DNA of 32,160 nt from RGIG7450 sp045577655. Lineage in GTDB: Bacteria; Bacillota; Clostridia; RUG12999. Of the stretch, positions 9,201-16,750 are shown piece by piece. Both the position numbers and the translations under genes were made by a program. The notes beneath the pieces are model-generated. The model was not told the DNA's origin, searched no databases, and was given only the letters and a program-made list of their open reading frames with translations. The stretch lies in the NCBI GenBank assembly GCA_045577655.1, contig JAZNIU010000022.1:1-32160 (forward strand), given 5' to 3'. Position 1 is the first letter of the stretch, and each line of letters begins with the position of its first letter.

Positions 9201-9795
9201 CAGAATATGCCACTTTTTCATCTTTAAAAAGGAAATGCATATTGTAAACGGCGTCAGCAAGGTCTTTTCCCTTAACTGTTGCTGCCGGGCTGAAAAGTTT
9301 GCCCATTTCACCTTTTACAACACCGTCTGCAAGACCTTTTGCAACGTAATCTTTTGCCCAAGAACTTACACTTTCATAGTCTTTCATAAGCTCTGATGCA
9401 TATTCTTTATCAGAAAAGTTATGTCCCAAAATCTCATATGCTCTTACAAGCATAATTGTAAACTCTTCTTTTGTTACCGAAGCGTCGGGACGGAATTTTC
9501 CTCCTGAGCCTGATACCAACCCTAAGTTCGTCGCAAGGGTTATTTCCTTTGCGTATGTATGACTTGACGTAACATCAGTATATGTTCCGTCATAGTCAGG
9601 CGCGAGATTGCTGATAAACTTTGCAAGAACAGACGCAGCCTGAGCACGTGTGATTGTTGTTGACTCAGAAATTGACCCTGTCTTCCAAAGATTCTCCGTA
9701 AGATATGTAATTGCGTCATCGCTTGCATTAACAGGGAAAATCATCATTCCTGCAATGAGTGCAATGACAAGAATCTGGGAAATAATTTTTTTCAT
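6286..9795 (-). CDS. Secreted SLH-domain surface protein, possible polysaccharide-lyase-like fold (copy B)
   Basis: This 1169-residue paralogue of the 2636-6163 product shares its whole layout. The signal peptide ends near PVNA (residue 24). SLH repeats lie at about 26-60 (partial), 68-124 and 136-188. A beta-rich part spans 200-440, a helical part about 440-835 (GQGNTNQILCSIEAALYGAL; EDGADGSSYQRMNEGIW) and a beta-rich C-terminus about 900-1169. Blocks such as WHTAAPMEIWDEYFSTV and DIMIEGKEYHN are near-identical between copies, while the linker at about 475-490 and parts of the helical region differ. The copies probably arose by duplication and now differ in ligand preference, or back each other up. 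Polysaccharide-lyase-like activity is only inferred from layout; a purely structural S-layer role is possible. The RBS GAGGAGAGAGG fits the first ATG. Confidence 0.75.
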   Translation of the reverse strand: MKKIISQILVIALIAGMMIFPVNASDDAITYLTENLWKTGSISESTTITRAQAASVLAKFISNLAPDYDGTYTDVTSSHTYAKEITLATNLGLVSGSGGKFRPDASVTKEEFTIMLVRAYEILGHNFSDKEYASELMKDYESVSSWAKDYVAKGLADGVVKGEMGKLFSPAATVKGKDLADAVYNMHFLFKDEKVAYSVRDITSSDRITSDFNVLQSGGAYQQASLFGYGMLAKFSGAPGEIYVARTTAATNKSTNLHGDPKVICKIIGPDGFTVCRVNLYYKNDGTMEKIVNIPSGPAGIYRIQFVGGRNGDVMTIGVKSPTSWGVYGEPEFTFTDTTPKTSYFWVPQKYDTLCLGIAQSGATASVYTKTGTTPLYTTPESTGYNWDENVGRVNMKDLTRGSVYRLEVASNFRGRFALLGGSALLCPTAAMAEDLKGGFVNYSDEYISLQTFGPLQAKARARMTEIYKEMGSQEAFAVDTNLAPSTRPQSLDNIVAEAILGSAFSSSLIGIKTACDAQVLDPTSPFMGMYMGKYKRGESAWPTLWWEHSTVNPADGESERAWLGPSHLTGALTINAETNYWYNNEAIRKRVELQYLAWALTMNLGNGAYYRKPDSSALVNYWTQTQFYLGEHGMPSGYFQARNFLSPETRKITDQAISEIIEQMMYGRGQGNTNQILCSIEAALYGALAFPEYDHYLDFFNSSVEGVAHPSNLGSYTGQAPLGYLIEDGADGSSYQRMNEGIWDTLVFSYLHELPEERQDAYTKGKLIEATERLLIYDSLFYAPSVGSFKDVKSSAFTGRTEGGLGNGSTVLGNFYLIRDFPRAKANWIAGTAETKDPATTRLTDASQNSVINAATAAYYMDYYWSRWGKMYSTGSPDSYMAGTTRLPYISRHIDQEYAESEVPVLPYAKQQDYYVYEVGDGAVGIKHKGMYYQIFYSNGLDTISGYSWHTAAPMEIWDEYFSTVMASQKPHSNAYQNLASGNVAYDNAGRDYRTRLTLDKVVTSGVVGTLANGDIMIEGKEYHNKLTWIEAGKKFRISGQNCYGGKKVVWTYTMTDEGMEIEGGVESVASGDDLWIQIPLIDRSSQVSGATLTYSSANNKVVAAHNGKSVTFSWDAGTTSQFLSKRGTSDIYRELQLKLTPSKPTVKIKITRNVGSYTLTTYSSAGV

Positions 9796-9869
9796 ATTCC
9801 TCTCTCCTCAAAATAGTTTACATATTGCCTTGGTTTTTTATAATATACTATATAAATATATCTTTTTCT

Positions 9870-9898
9870 ATTTTATCACAAAGAAAAACTGTTGTCAA
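9870..9898 (-). promoter_or_regulatory. Promoter of the second SLH gene
   Basis: On the minus strand TTGACA (9898-9893) and TAAAAT (9875-9870) are 17 bp apart. The -35 box overlaps the recN stop codon, and no hairpin terminator lies between recN and the SLH gene. Some recN transcripts may read through. Confidence 0.78.
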
Positions 9899-11571
9899 TA
9901 ACTATTATCAACATTGTAAAGCATTTCTTCTGCCTGTGCAATTGCTTTTTCGCTTATATCCGCACCTGCGTTTATTCTGGCAAGTTCCATCACTCTTCCC
10001 TCTCTGTCTAAAAGTGAAATTTCTGTGTGTGTTTCACTGTCTGTCATCTGTTTGCAAATCAGATAATGACTGTCCGCTTTTGCAGCAATGTGCGAAGAAT
10101 GTGTTATAACAATGGTCTGATTTTTGCTGCTCACCTTTTTAAGTTTGTCTGCCACTTTTTGAGCAGTTATACCGCTAATTCCGGTATCTATCTCGTCAAA
10201 AATATACGTTTTTTCCGCATCAAAATGGGAAGTCAGACTTTTTATACCAAGCATTATTCTTGAAAGCTCGCCGCCTGATGCAATTTTCGCCATCGGTTTA
10301 AGACTTTCTCCGGCATTAACAGAAATCATAAACTCCGTTTTGTCTTTACCGACCACAGACAACTTGTCCGTTTTTTCAAAAAACACCTCAAACTTTAGCT
10401 TCGGCATATTTAAGTCATACAGTTCATTAAGCAAATCCTTTTCGAATTTTTTTGCAGTTTCTTTTCTGGAAACAGTAAGATTATCTGCAACAGTTTCAAT
10501 CTGCTCTTTTACCTGTTCAAACTCCCTGTTATATCCGTCGAGCATGTCACTGCTTGTATAAAGTTCCTCCAACCGTTCTGCTGCTTTTTTGGGAAACCCT
10601 GCCAACTCGTCAAGACTGCATTTATATTTATTGCACATTGTTTTAAGTGCATAAAGTCTGTCTGATAAACTGTCAAGTTCACCGTCATCCCACGATGTCC
10701 CGGACAACAAAGAAGATACCTCGCTTGCAATGTCGTCAAGTGTATAAGCAAGGTCGCTCATACGCTCGGAAATATCCTGATATTCTGAAGAAATATCAGC
10801 AACTGTTTTCATTTCACCCGTTGCAGAATGCAGCATATCACGCGCGCTGATATTACCTGCCGAAAGAAGACTGTTTACCTTGTTTAACACATTTGCTATC
10901 TTCTCATGGTTTTTAAGACGGTTTATCTTTTCTTCCAGTTGTGTATCTTCATTTTTTTGGGGATTTAATGCCTCAATTTCTTTAATCTGAAATTCTAAAA
11001 GTTCAGTTTCATATTTGCGTTTTTCAACATTTTCAGTCAGTTCTTTTATTTTGTCCGAAATGTCTTTCATACGGAAAAATAAATCTTTGTATTCTTTCAT
11101 TTCACAGACAAACTTTTCGTCTGCTCTTTTATCAAGAAGTTCAAGCTGTTTGTCGTTCGAATATAACAGAGTGGTGTCCTGCTGACCATGGATATTCACC
11201 AGCATTGGTCCAATTTCTTTGAGCTGACCAACCTGCGAAAGAACACCGTTTATTCTGCATGCGCCACGACCGTTTTCCTGTATTTCTCTGTAGATGAGAA
11301 GAGTCTCGTCTTCAGTCTTTTCTATACCACATTGTTCCAGCATATCCCATACTTTTTCATCGGGATAGAAAAGTGCAGAAACCTCTGCTTTTGTTTCCCC
11401 TGTTCTTATGATATTCCGCTGGACTTTTTCACCGAGAATCATCTGTATTGCTCCTACGAGAACCGATTTCCCCGCACCCGTTTCTCCTGTTATAACATTA
11501 AGCCCTTCGGCAAATTCTATATCTGCATGTTTTACTACTGCAATATTATTTATGCTTAATCTTAAAAGCAT
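9895..11571 (-). CDS. recN: DNA repair protein RecN
   Basis: RecN is an SMC-like ATPase that acts early in double-strand-break repair. The 558-residue product has the Walker A motif GETGAGKS near the N-terminus, a central coiled-coil region (about 150-370), the ABC-type signature SGGELSRIML and the Walker B FDEIDTGISG near the C-terminus. I place the start at the ATG at 11571, because GGCGGGTG sits 6 nt before it. The GTG three codons upstream (11580) would overlap that ribosome binding site. argR ends 24 nt upstream, so nadK-argR-recN form one operon, the usual arrangement in Firmicutes. What follows is unusual: SLH genes instead of spoIVB. Confidence 0.95.
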   Translation of the reverse strand: MLLRLSINNIAVVKHADIEFAEGLNVITGETGAGKSVLVGAIQMILGEKVQRNIIRTGETKAEVSALFYPDEKVWDMLEQCGIEKTEDETLLIYREIQENGRGACRINGVLSQVGQLKEIGPMLVNIHGQQDTTLLYSNDKQLELLDKRADEKFVCEMKEYKDLFFRMKDISDKIKELTENVEKRKYETELLEFQIKEIEALNPQKNEDTQLEEKINRLKNHEKIANVLNKVNSLLSAGNISARDMLHSATGEMKTVADISSEYQDISERMSDLAYTLDDIASEVSSLLSGTSWDDGELDSLSDRLYALKTMCNKYKCSLDELAGFPKKAAERLEELYTSSDMLDGYNREFEQVKEQIETVADNLTVSRKETAKKFEKDLLNELYDLNMPKLKFEVFFEKTDKLSVVGKDKTEFMISVNAGESLKPMAKIASGGELSRIMLGIKSLTSHFDAEKTYIFDEIDTGISGITAQKVADKLKKVSSKNQTIVITHSSHIAAKADSHYLICKQMTDSETHTEISLLDREGRVMELARINAGADISEKAIAQAEEMLYNVDNSY

Positions 11572-11595
11572 ATTTGTCACCCGCCTGTAAAAAGA

Positions 11596-12054
11596 CTAGT
11601 TTTTCAACAGTATTTTTAGTTTATCTGCAATTTTCTGTGCATCCTTGTCCGATTTTGTTATTGTCATTATCGTATCGTCTCCGGCAATACAACCTAAAAC
11701 GCCTTTGTATTCCATGGCGTCTATAAGCGAAGCGGCAGCCTGTGCCATACCGGACAAGGTTTTAACAACAACAAGATTGTTTGCATAATCCACAGAAATT
11801 ACCGCTTCCGCAAAAATGTTGTTAAGCCTGCTCTCAAGATTGCCAAGATTCTGGTTTGCCATTGATACATATCGGTATTCATCGCCATCTGACGAGGTTT
11901 TTACAAGTTTAAGCTCTTTAATATCCCTCGACACTGTAGCCTGGGTAACATCAGCCCCCGCTTCACGCAGTTTCTGTGTTATCTCCCCCTGAGTGCTTAT
12001 AACATTGTCTTTTATGAGATTAAGAATAAAATAGTGTCTTTCGAATTTGTTCAT
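11596..12054 (-). CDS. argR: Arginine repressor ArgR/AhrC
   Basis: The 152-residue protein has the ArgR two-domain layout. An N-terminal winged helix-turn-helix (GEITQKLREAGADVTQATVS, then RDIKELKLVK) binds ARG boxes. A C-terminal domain with IAGDDTIM binds arginine and forms the hexamer. It regulates arginine biosynthesis and catabolism. The start at 12054 is chosen because AAGGAGAAGAC lies just before this ATG. An upstream in-frame ATG at 12075 overlaps the nadK stop codon and lacks a good ribosome binding site. No arginine genes are nearby; linkage to nadK and recN is conserved in Firmicutes without an evident functional reason. Confidence 0.95.
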   Translation of the reverse strand: MNKFERHYFILNLIKDNVISTQGEITQKLREAGADVTQATVSRDIKELKLVKTSSDGDEYRYVSMANQNLGNLESRLNNIFAEAVISVDYANNLVVVKTLSGMAQAAASLIDAMEYKGVLGCIAGDDTIMTITKSDKDAQKIADKLKILLKN

Positions 12055-12071
12055 TTGTCTTCTCCTTGTCA

Positions 12072-12869
12072 TCAAAATTTGTTTCTTAAAATCTGGTAAA
12101 AGCTTCTGTCGCCCATTTTAACAATTTTTGCTTTATTTGCTGATTTGCTGATTTTTATTTCGTCACCGGGTTTTATGCGAAGCATTTCCGTTCCGTCAAC
12201 CTCAACCATTGCTTCTCCTCGTCCACCGACTGCAAGAGTCAGTGTATCTTCTGCTGTGAGCACCATATTTTTTGTGCGCACATCATAAGCACACACAGGA
12301 GTTACCAGAAACAGTTCCATAAGCGGTGAACAAACCGGTCCGCCGGCAGAAAGAGAGTAAGCCGTTGACCCCGTCGGTGTAGATATTATAACACCGTCCG
12401 CCCTGAACTGATCAAGTGGTTCTCCGCCCATTCCAATGCTGATGTCTATCATCTTGTGATAACTGCCTCTGTGAATCGCAACATCGTTTAGTGCCCGGGC
12501 GCTCACCGGCCCTTTCTCACTATAAGTGGAAATATCCAGCATCATTCTCTCTTCAACAGAGTAGTTCCCGCACAATAAATTGTCTGCCATTTTAAAGATT
12601 TCATTTCGTTCTATAGTAGCTAAAAACCCTATTTTACCGAGGTTTACCCCACATACCGGAAGTCCGTGAACAGCAGCTGCTTTTGATGCGCGTATAATTG
12701 TTCCGTCCCCACCAAGAGCCACCACCATATCCGCATCACAAAGCTTGTCGGCAGTTATCTTCTCCGTGAAAATACTGAGCACCGCTCTTTTGTCAAAAGC
12801 TTTCTTTATATCATTTATGACAATATTGTCTTTATCTTTTTTTTCATTGTATATTACTGCTATTTTCAA
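12072..12869 (-). CDS. nadK: NAD kinase
   Basis: NAD kinase phosphorylates NAD to NADP using ATP or polyphosphate. The 265-residue protein has the family motifs in order: GGDGTII, NLGKIGFLA, DGVIISTPTGSTAYSLSAGG and VEVDGTEM. I chose a TTG start at 12869 (giving MKIAVIYNEK), since NAD kinases typically begin with this strand and GGAAAGG lies upstream. The frame also stays open to a GTG at 12911, but that would add 14 residues lacking a clear ribosome binding site. It is the first gene of nadK-argR-recN and has its own promoter. Confidence 0.93.
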   Translation of the reverse strand: MKIAVIYNEKKDKDNIVINDIKKAFDKRAVLSIFTEKITADKLCDADMVVALGGDGTIIRASKAAAVHGLPVCGVNLGKIGFLATIERNEIFKMADNLLCGNYSVEERMMLDISTYSEKGPVSARALNDVAIHRGSYHKMIDISIGMGGEPLDQFRADGVIISTPTGSTAYSLSAGGPVCSPLMELFLVTPVCAYDVRTKNMVLTAEDTLTLAVGGRGEAMVEVDGTEMLRIKPGDEIKISKSANKAKIVKMGDRSFYQILRNKF

Positions 12870-12916
12870 AATTATCAAAACCTTTCCATAAACAGACTTA
12901 TAATTATACACAATAC

Positions 12917-12945
12917 ATTATATAGTATTTTATACAAAAAAACAA
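12917..12945 (-). promoter_or_regulatory. Promoter of nadK-argR-recN
   Basis: On the minus strand TTGTTT (12945-12940) and a perfect TATAAT (12922-12917) are 17 bp apart. They lie upstream of the TTG start of nadK and downstream of the spoVS terminator. Confidence 0.65.
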
Positions 12946-12963
12946 GCTTTTTTGTATAAAAAT

Positions 12964-13001
12964 AAATAATAAAAAGAGCAGTAGCTGTCTACTGCTCTTT
13001 T
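12964..13001 (-). terminator. Terminator of spoVS
   Basis: A perfect 12-bp stem AAAGAGCAGTAG with its complement has a 4-nt loop (12974-13001). It is followed on the minus strand by a T-rich stretch and lies 8 bp after the spoVS stop codon. Confidence 0.9.
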
Positions 13002-13009
13002 ATGTACTG

Positions 13010-13270
13010 TTACTTTGTCCCGACTACAAGCCGGATTGCCGTCCGTGTGTCTCCGTCAACCTCCACTTCCACAAAAGACGGTGTGCATACAAGCTCCAGT
13101 CCGGTTGGGGCAACAAACCCTCTGGCTATCGCAACTGCTTTGACCGCCTGATTCACCGCGCCTGCTCCAATCGCCTGGATTTCAGCTTCTCTTCTGTCCC
13201 TTACAACCTCCGTAAGTGCTCCCGCTACTGAATTAGGTTTTGATTTTGATGAAACCTTAAGTACGTCCAT
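13010..13270 (-). CDS. spoVS: Stage V sporulation protein S
   Basis: The 86-residue protein MDVLKVSSKSKPNSVAGALT...RLVVGTK is a full-length, very conserved SpoVS. It has an Alba-like fold and affects spore coat assembly and septation during sporulation; its molecular activity is not established. A strong AGGAGG lies before the ATG. It lies downstream of ymdB, as in Bacillus (rny-ymdB-spoVS). The 123-bp gap to ymdB suggests its own promoter, but I could not identify one with confidence and saw no clear sigma-H match. Confidence 0.96.
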   Translation of the reverse strand: MDVLKVSSKSKPNSVAGALTEVVRDRREAEIQAIGAGAVNQAVKAVAIARGFVAPTGLELVCTPSFVEVEVDGDTRTAIRLVVGTK

Positions 13271-13393
13271 TTTATGTTTTCCTCCTGTAAAATTTTAACT
13301 GTATTATCTTTCTTCATTGGCTTTACAAAAACCTTTGACACAGTTAACACAAATTACAGGATATAAATATGCAACCTCGCCAAGCCCTTTTTG

Positions 13394-14152
13394 TCACTTT
13401 ACGGAAAAACGTGTAATTTTGGTTGCACTGCCGTCTTTTTCTGCCGAAACAGCAATTCCATCAAGTCTGCAGTTTCCATCCGCAACCTCGTATTTTTCTT
13501 TTTTGCCGGAAATAAAATTCCCCACTGCAATCTCTGTTTTCACTCCGAGAACAGAGTTGGTCGGCCCCGTCATACCAATATCAGTTATATAAGCGGTTTT
13601 CCCAATAAGACGTTCATCAGCGGTTTGAACATGAGTATGAGTTCCGAATACGCATGTTGCTCTGTCTTTCAGATAGTTCCCCAACGCAAGTTTTTCACTT
13701 GTCGCCTCTGCATGAAAGTCAACAAAAACCAAATCTGCCTCCAGGTTGTCAATAAGCTCTCTTGCTGCTGAAAAAGGGTCATTTTCATTTTTCATAAAAA
13801 CCTTTCCCAAAAGGTTTATTACTGCAATTTTAACGCCCTCTTTTTCTTTTATAATGTAACCGCTACCCTTTGTTTCATCGCAGTTCAGCGGTCTTATGAC
13901 AGGGTATTTTTCGTCAAAAAGGGCAAATATTTCTTTTTTCGAAAATGCATGGTTGCCGGTAGTTATAACATCCGCTCCGGCGTCTAAAAGTCTGTCCGCG
14001 CCCCAACGGTCAATCCCAAATCCATTTGCTGCGTTTTCTCCATTTACAATAACGAAAGAAGCATTATAGTCCTGCTTAAGATATTTCAACTGACTTGAGA
14101 CCATTTCCACTCCGTTTCTGCCTACAACATCCCCTATGCATAATATATTCAT
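13394..14152 (-). CDS. ymdB: YmdB metallophosphoesterase (TIGR00282 family)
   Basis: YmdB of Bacillus is a dinuclear-metal phosphodiesterase that acts on 2',3'-cyclic nucleotides and influences biofilm and nanotube formation. The 252-residue protein has the expected metal-binding motifs: GDVVGRNG, NGENAANG, TTGNHAF, VDFHAEATSEK and FGTHTHVQTAD. The start at 14152 (MNILCIGDVVG) is preceded by AGAGAGGCGG. An extended frame to 14200 would run through the terminator hairpin and is rejected. It lies downstream of rny, its partner in Bacillus, but a terminator hairpin stands between them. Confidence 0.94.
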   Translation of the reverse strand: MNILCIGDVVGRNGVEMVSSQLKYLKQDYNASFVIVNGENAANGFGIDRWGADRLLDAGADVITTGNHAFSKKEIFALFDEKYPVIRPLNCDETKGSGYIIKEKEGVKIAVINLLGKVFMKNENDPFSAARELIDNLEADLVFVDFHAEATSEKLALGNYLKDRATCVFGTHTHVQTADERLIGKTAYITDIGMTGPTNSVLGVKTEIAVGNFISGKKEKYEVADGNCRLDGIAVSAEKDGSATKITRFSVK

Positions 14153-14166
14153 AATATCCGCCTCTC

Positions 14167-14196
14167 TAAAAAAGACTGCCTGAAAACAGGCAGTCT
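14167..14196 (-). terminator. Terminator or attenuator between rny and ymdB
   Basis: The 10-bp stem AGACTGCCTG with its complement (14173-14196) has a short loop and is followed by TTTTTT on the minus strand. It starts 7 bp after the rny stop codon. The ymdB ribosome binding site begins right after the T-run, so ymdB expression depends on readthrough unless an undetected promoter lies within rny. Confidence 0.82.
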
Positions 14197-14202
14197 CCAT
14201 TA

Positions 14203-15768
14203 TTATTTTGCATATTCTATTGCTCTTACTTCACGAATAACATTAACTTTGATCTGACCGGGATATTCAAGCTCTTCTTCTATTTTCTTAACGATATCTT
14301 TAGCAACAAGAACCATAGATTCATCACTGATATTTTCCGGTTTAACCATAATTCTGACCTCACGACCTGCCTGGATAGCAAAGGAGCGTTCAACACCTTC
14401 AAAGCTTGTAGCAATTTCTTCCAGTTTTTCAAGACGCTTTATGTAGGTCTCAATGTTTTCTCTTCTTGCTCCGGGTCTTGCCGCAGAAATAGCGTCAGCA
14501 GCCTGAACAATACATGCTGTGATGGTGTCCGCATCAACATCTCCGTGATGAGCCATAATTGCGTGAATTATTTCATCACTTTCCTTGTATTTTCTTGCAA
14601 CGTTTGCACCAATGTCAACATGTGAACCCTCTACTTCGTGGTCAATTGACTTACCAATATCATGAAGCAGACCTGCTCTTTTTGCAACAACAACATCAAC
14701 ACCCATTTCAGCCGCCATAATACCGGAGAGATGAGCAACCTCTATGCTGTGCATAAGAACATTCTGTCCATAACTTGTCCTGTATTTGAGTTTGCCGAGA
14801 AGCTTGATAAGTTCCGGGTGAAGTCCGTGAACACCTGTTTCAAAAGTGGCTCTTTCGCCCTCCTGTTTGATGGTGTTTTCAACTTCTTTACGGGCTTTTT
14901 CAACCATTTCTTCAATTCTTGCCGGATGAATTCTTCCGTCGTGAATAAGTCTTTCAAGAGTGATTCTTGCAATTTCACGGCGAATGGGGTCAAAGCCGGA
15001 AAGAATAACAGCTTCCGGAGTATCGTCAATAATAAGGTCGATACCTGTGAGAGTTTCAATGGTTCTGATATTTCTTCCCTCACGACCAATAATACGGCCT
15101 TTCATTTCATCATTTGGAAGCGCAACAACCGACACAGTTATTTCAGCTGCATGGTCGGCAGCGCATCTCTGGATGGCAAGGCCGACAATTTCACGAGCTT
15201 TTTTCTCTGCGTCTTCTCTTGCTTTGTCTTCTATTTCCTTAACAAGCATTGCCGCTTCGTGTCTGGCTTCACTTTCAATATCTTTTATAAGATAGTTTTT
15301 AGCCTCTTCTTTTGTAAAACCCGAAATTTTTTCCAGCATATCAAGTTGCTTGTTGTGTGCTTCTTCAAGCTTATCTCTTACAACATCAAGCTCCTTGTCT
15401 TTCTGCATCAACTGCTCTTCCTTTTTTTCAATAGAAGCAACTTTTCTGTCAAGAGTTTCTTCCTTCTGAGCAATTCTTTTTTCTTTTCTTAAAATTTCGC
15501 CGCGAGCTTCTTTAAGCTCTTTTTCCGTTTCAATACGGTTTCTCTGAATTTCTTCTTTTGCTTCAACAAGCAATTCTTTTTTCTTCGCCTGCGCCTCTTT
15601 TTCCGCGTCTTTAATAATGATTTTAGCTCTATTTTCAGCCGAACCAATAGATTTTTCAGCAATTCGTTTTCTGTATTGTATACCAATAAAAAAACTAATT
15701 ATTCCCAAGACTACGGCAGAGGCAATCAGAACAATAGTAGTAATACTGAGCTGCATACTATTATCCAC
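14203..15768 (-). CDS. rny: Ribonuclease Y
   Basis: RNase Y is the membrane-anchored endoribonuclease that starts mRNA decay in many Firmicutes. The 521-residue product has an N-terminal membrane helix (about 5-27), a long charged coiled coil (about 30-195), a KH RNA-binding domain (MKGRIIGREGRNIRTIE, about 220-270) and an HD hydrolase domain with HSIEVAHLSGIMA and AGLLHDIGKSID. Length and order match the family. The start is preceded by GGAGAGGTGG. A consensus promoter lies about 65 bp upstream, back-to-back with the promoter of tRNA-Trp. Confidence 0.97.
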   Translation of the reverse strand: MDNSMQLSITTIVLIASAVVLGIISFFIGIQYRKRIAEKSIGSAENRAKIIIKDAEKEAQAKKKELLVEAKEEIQRNRIETEKELKEARGEILRKEKRIAQKEETLDRKVASIEKKEEQLMQKDKELDVVRDKLEEAHNKQLDMLEKISGFTKEEAKNYLIKDIESEARHEAAMLVKEIEDKAREDAEKKAREIVGLAIQRCAADHAAEITVSVVALPNDEMKGRIIGREGRNIRTIETLTGIDLIIDDTPEAVILSGFDPIRREIARITLERLIHDGRIHPARIEEMVEKARKEVENTIKQEGERATFETGVHGLHPELIKLLGKLKYRTSYGQNVLMHSIEVAHLSGIMAAEMGVDVVVAKRAGLLHDIGKSIDHEVEGSHVDIGANVARKYKESDEIIHAIMAHHGDVDADTITACIVQAADAISAARPGARRENIETYIKRLEKLEEIATSFEGVERSFAIQAGREVRIMVKPENISDESMVLVAKDIVKKIEEELEYPGQIKVNVIREVRAIEYAK

Positions 15769-15834
15769 CTCTCCTTTTTTGTTTTAATGTTTGTGTGCTA
15801 TACAAAATATGCCTATGCATACCACTACCTTTTT

Positions 15835-15863
15835 ATTTTATACTTTTTATAACATACTGTCAA
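15835..15863 (-). promoter_or_regulatory. Promoter of rny
   Basis: On the minus strand TTGACA (15863-15858) and TAAAAT (15840-15835) are 17 bp apart, giving a leader of about 60 nt before rny. Confidence 0.8.
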
Positions 15864-15901
15864 GTATTTTATATAAAATTGGTCTATTTTTTATTTTTCT
15901 C

Positions 15902-15930
15902 TTGACATGGTCTTTTGATTATGTTATACT
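15902..15930 (+). promoter_or_regulatory. Promoter of tRNA-Trp
   Basis: TTGACA (15902-15907) and TATACT (15925-15930) are 17 bp apart. They end 35 bp before the tRNA and are divergent from the rny promoter. Confidence 0.83.
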
Positions 15931-15964
15931 GTCAAAGTGTTGTTGAGCATAACAAACGTAATAT

Positions 15965-16040
15965 AGGGGTATAGCTCAGTTGGTAGAGCAGTGGTCTCCA
16001 AAACCACGTGCCCAGGGTTCAAGTCCTTGTGCCCCTGCCA
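15965..16040 (+). tRNA. trnW: tRNA-Trp (anticodon CCA)
   Basis: A 76-nt cloverleaf with an encoded 3' CCA. The acceptor arms AGGGGTA/TGCCCCT pair along 7 positions with one G-T. The D stem is GCTC/GAGC. The anticodon stem GTGGT/ACCAC holds loop CTCCAAA, so the anticodon is CCA. The T arm is CAGGG-TTCAAGT-CCTTG. Promoter and terminator flank it, so it is a single-gene unit. Confidence 0.96.
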
Positions 16041-16043
16041 AAT

Positions 16044-16080
16044 AAAAAAACGGAACTACATTTTGTGGTTCCGTTTTTTT
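16044..16080. terminator. Bidirectional terminator (tRNA-Trp / PII-like gene)
   Basis: A stem of AACGGAACTACA with its near-complement is flanked by A7 on the left and T7 on the right. It ends tRNA-Trp on the plus strand and the PII-like gene (stop at 16082) on the minus strand. Confidence 0.88.
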
Positions 16081-16081
16081 A

Positions 16082-16750
16082 CTATATCTTGTATGCTTTT
16101 TCTGTCGGAATAGCAGTTATTATTCCGTTTGCTTTTGATTTGATGCCAAACTCTCTGTTGACATCTTCCATAATCTGTTTGCTTGTTTTAAGAGGGGCAA
16201 GAATTAAAAGAATTTCTCTTTCCTCGTCAATTTCAACATCTTTAAGTTCTCCTATAAGCTCGGCATCCGCAATTCTGCCTTTGATTACCGTTCCGCCGGT
16301 AGCACCTGCTTTTTTTGCCGTTTGCATTACACTTTCCGAATAACCTTCGTTCATTGAAATTACAATTAAATTATTATGATGTTCGTTTTTCATGTTACCG
16401 GTTCCTTTCTCTGAAGACGTATTGCTGTTATAGCTTAAAAGTTCAGTAAGCACCCTGCTTGCAGCACTTGTTTCAAGAATAATCATAAGCCCGCCGAATT
16501 TTGAATGACTTTCAAACGCTGTGCCGAAATCCGACATAATACTTCTGACTGTTTTTCTTGCCGAAAGACTTATTATTATATCTTTGTCTTTTGTTCCAAG
16601 CCCGAATATATCCATCATTTCTGTCGGAGCGGTGCCGGAGCCTACACATTGAAAATTCATGCGGACACCCAGGTCTTCCAGTTTTTTTACAAGTTTCTTT
16701 CCTTTGTCTCGTTCAACTATCGACAAAACCACCATCAGTTGTTTATCCAT
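16082..16750 (-). CDS. Tandem-domain PII-like (GlnB-superfamily) protein
   Basis: The 222-residue product contains two PII-like ferredoxin folds. The second (about 125-222) carries the classic PII signature region AGATGGTVIKGR and ends in TAIPTEKAYKI. The first (about 1-105) is more diverged (MVVLSIVERDKGKKLVKKLE; SKFGGLMIILE). Canonical PII proteins are about 112 residues and trimerise; they bind ATP/ADP and 2-oxoglutarate and gate transporters or enzymes. A two-domain version is unusual. The start at 16750 lies 6 nt after AGGGGGAAG and overlaps the DUF1538 stop codon by 8 bp, so the two are translationally coupled. I infer that it regulates the DUF1538 protein. The ligand is unknown. Confidence 0.8.
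   Translation of the reverse strand: MDKQLMVVLSIVERDKGKKLVKKLEDLGVRMNFQCVGSGTAPTEMMDIFGLGTKDKDIIISLSARKTVRSIMSDFGTAFESHSKFGGLMIILETSAASRVLTELLSYNSNTSSEKGTGNMKNEHHNNLIVISMNEGYSESVMQTAKKAGATGGTVIKGRIADAELIGELKDVEIDEEREILLILAPLKTSKQIMEDVNREFGIKSKANGIITAIPTEKAYKI

Noticed and set aside
2636..9795. SLH gene pair as a mobile genetic island
   Set aside because: No transposase, integrase, attachment repeats or tRNA border; base composition and codon use look similar to neighbours by eye.
12917..12960. ACAAAAAA...TTTTTTGT palindrome upstream of nadK as an operator
   Set aside because: A purely A/T homopolymer dyad around AAGCTT, overlapping the -35 region; expected by chance in this AT-rich gap.
13271..13393. 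Sigma-H promoter for spoVS
   Set aside because: AAAGGTTTT followed by ATGAAGAA is loosely similar, but the spacing is too short and the -10 lacks GAAT.
14662..15492. 276-codon plus-strand ORF
   Set aside because: Antisense to the coiled-coil and KH part of rny; the Phe/Asn/Cys-rich product is what the complement of Lys/Glu-rich codons gives.
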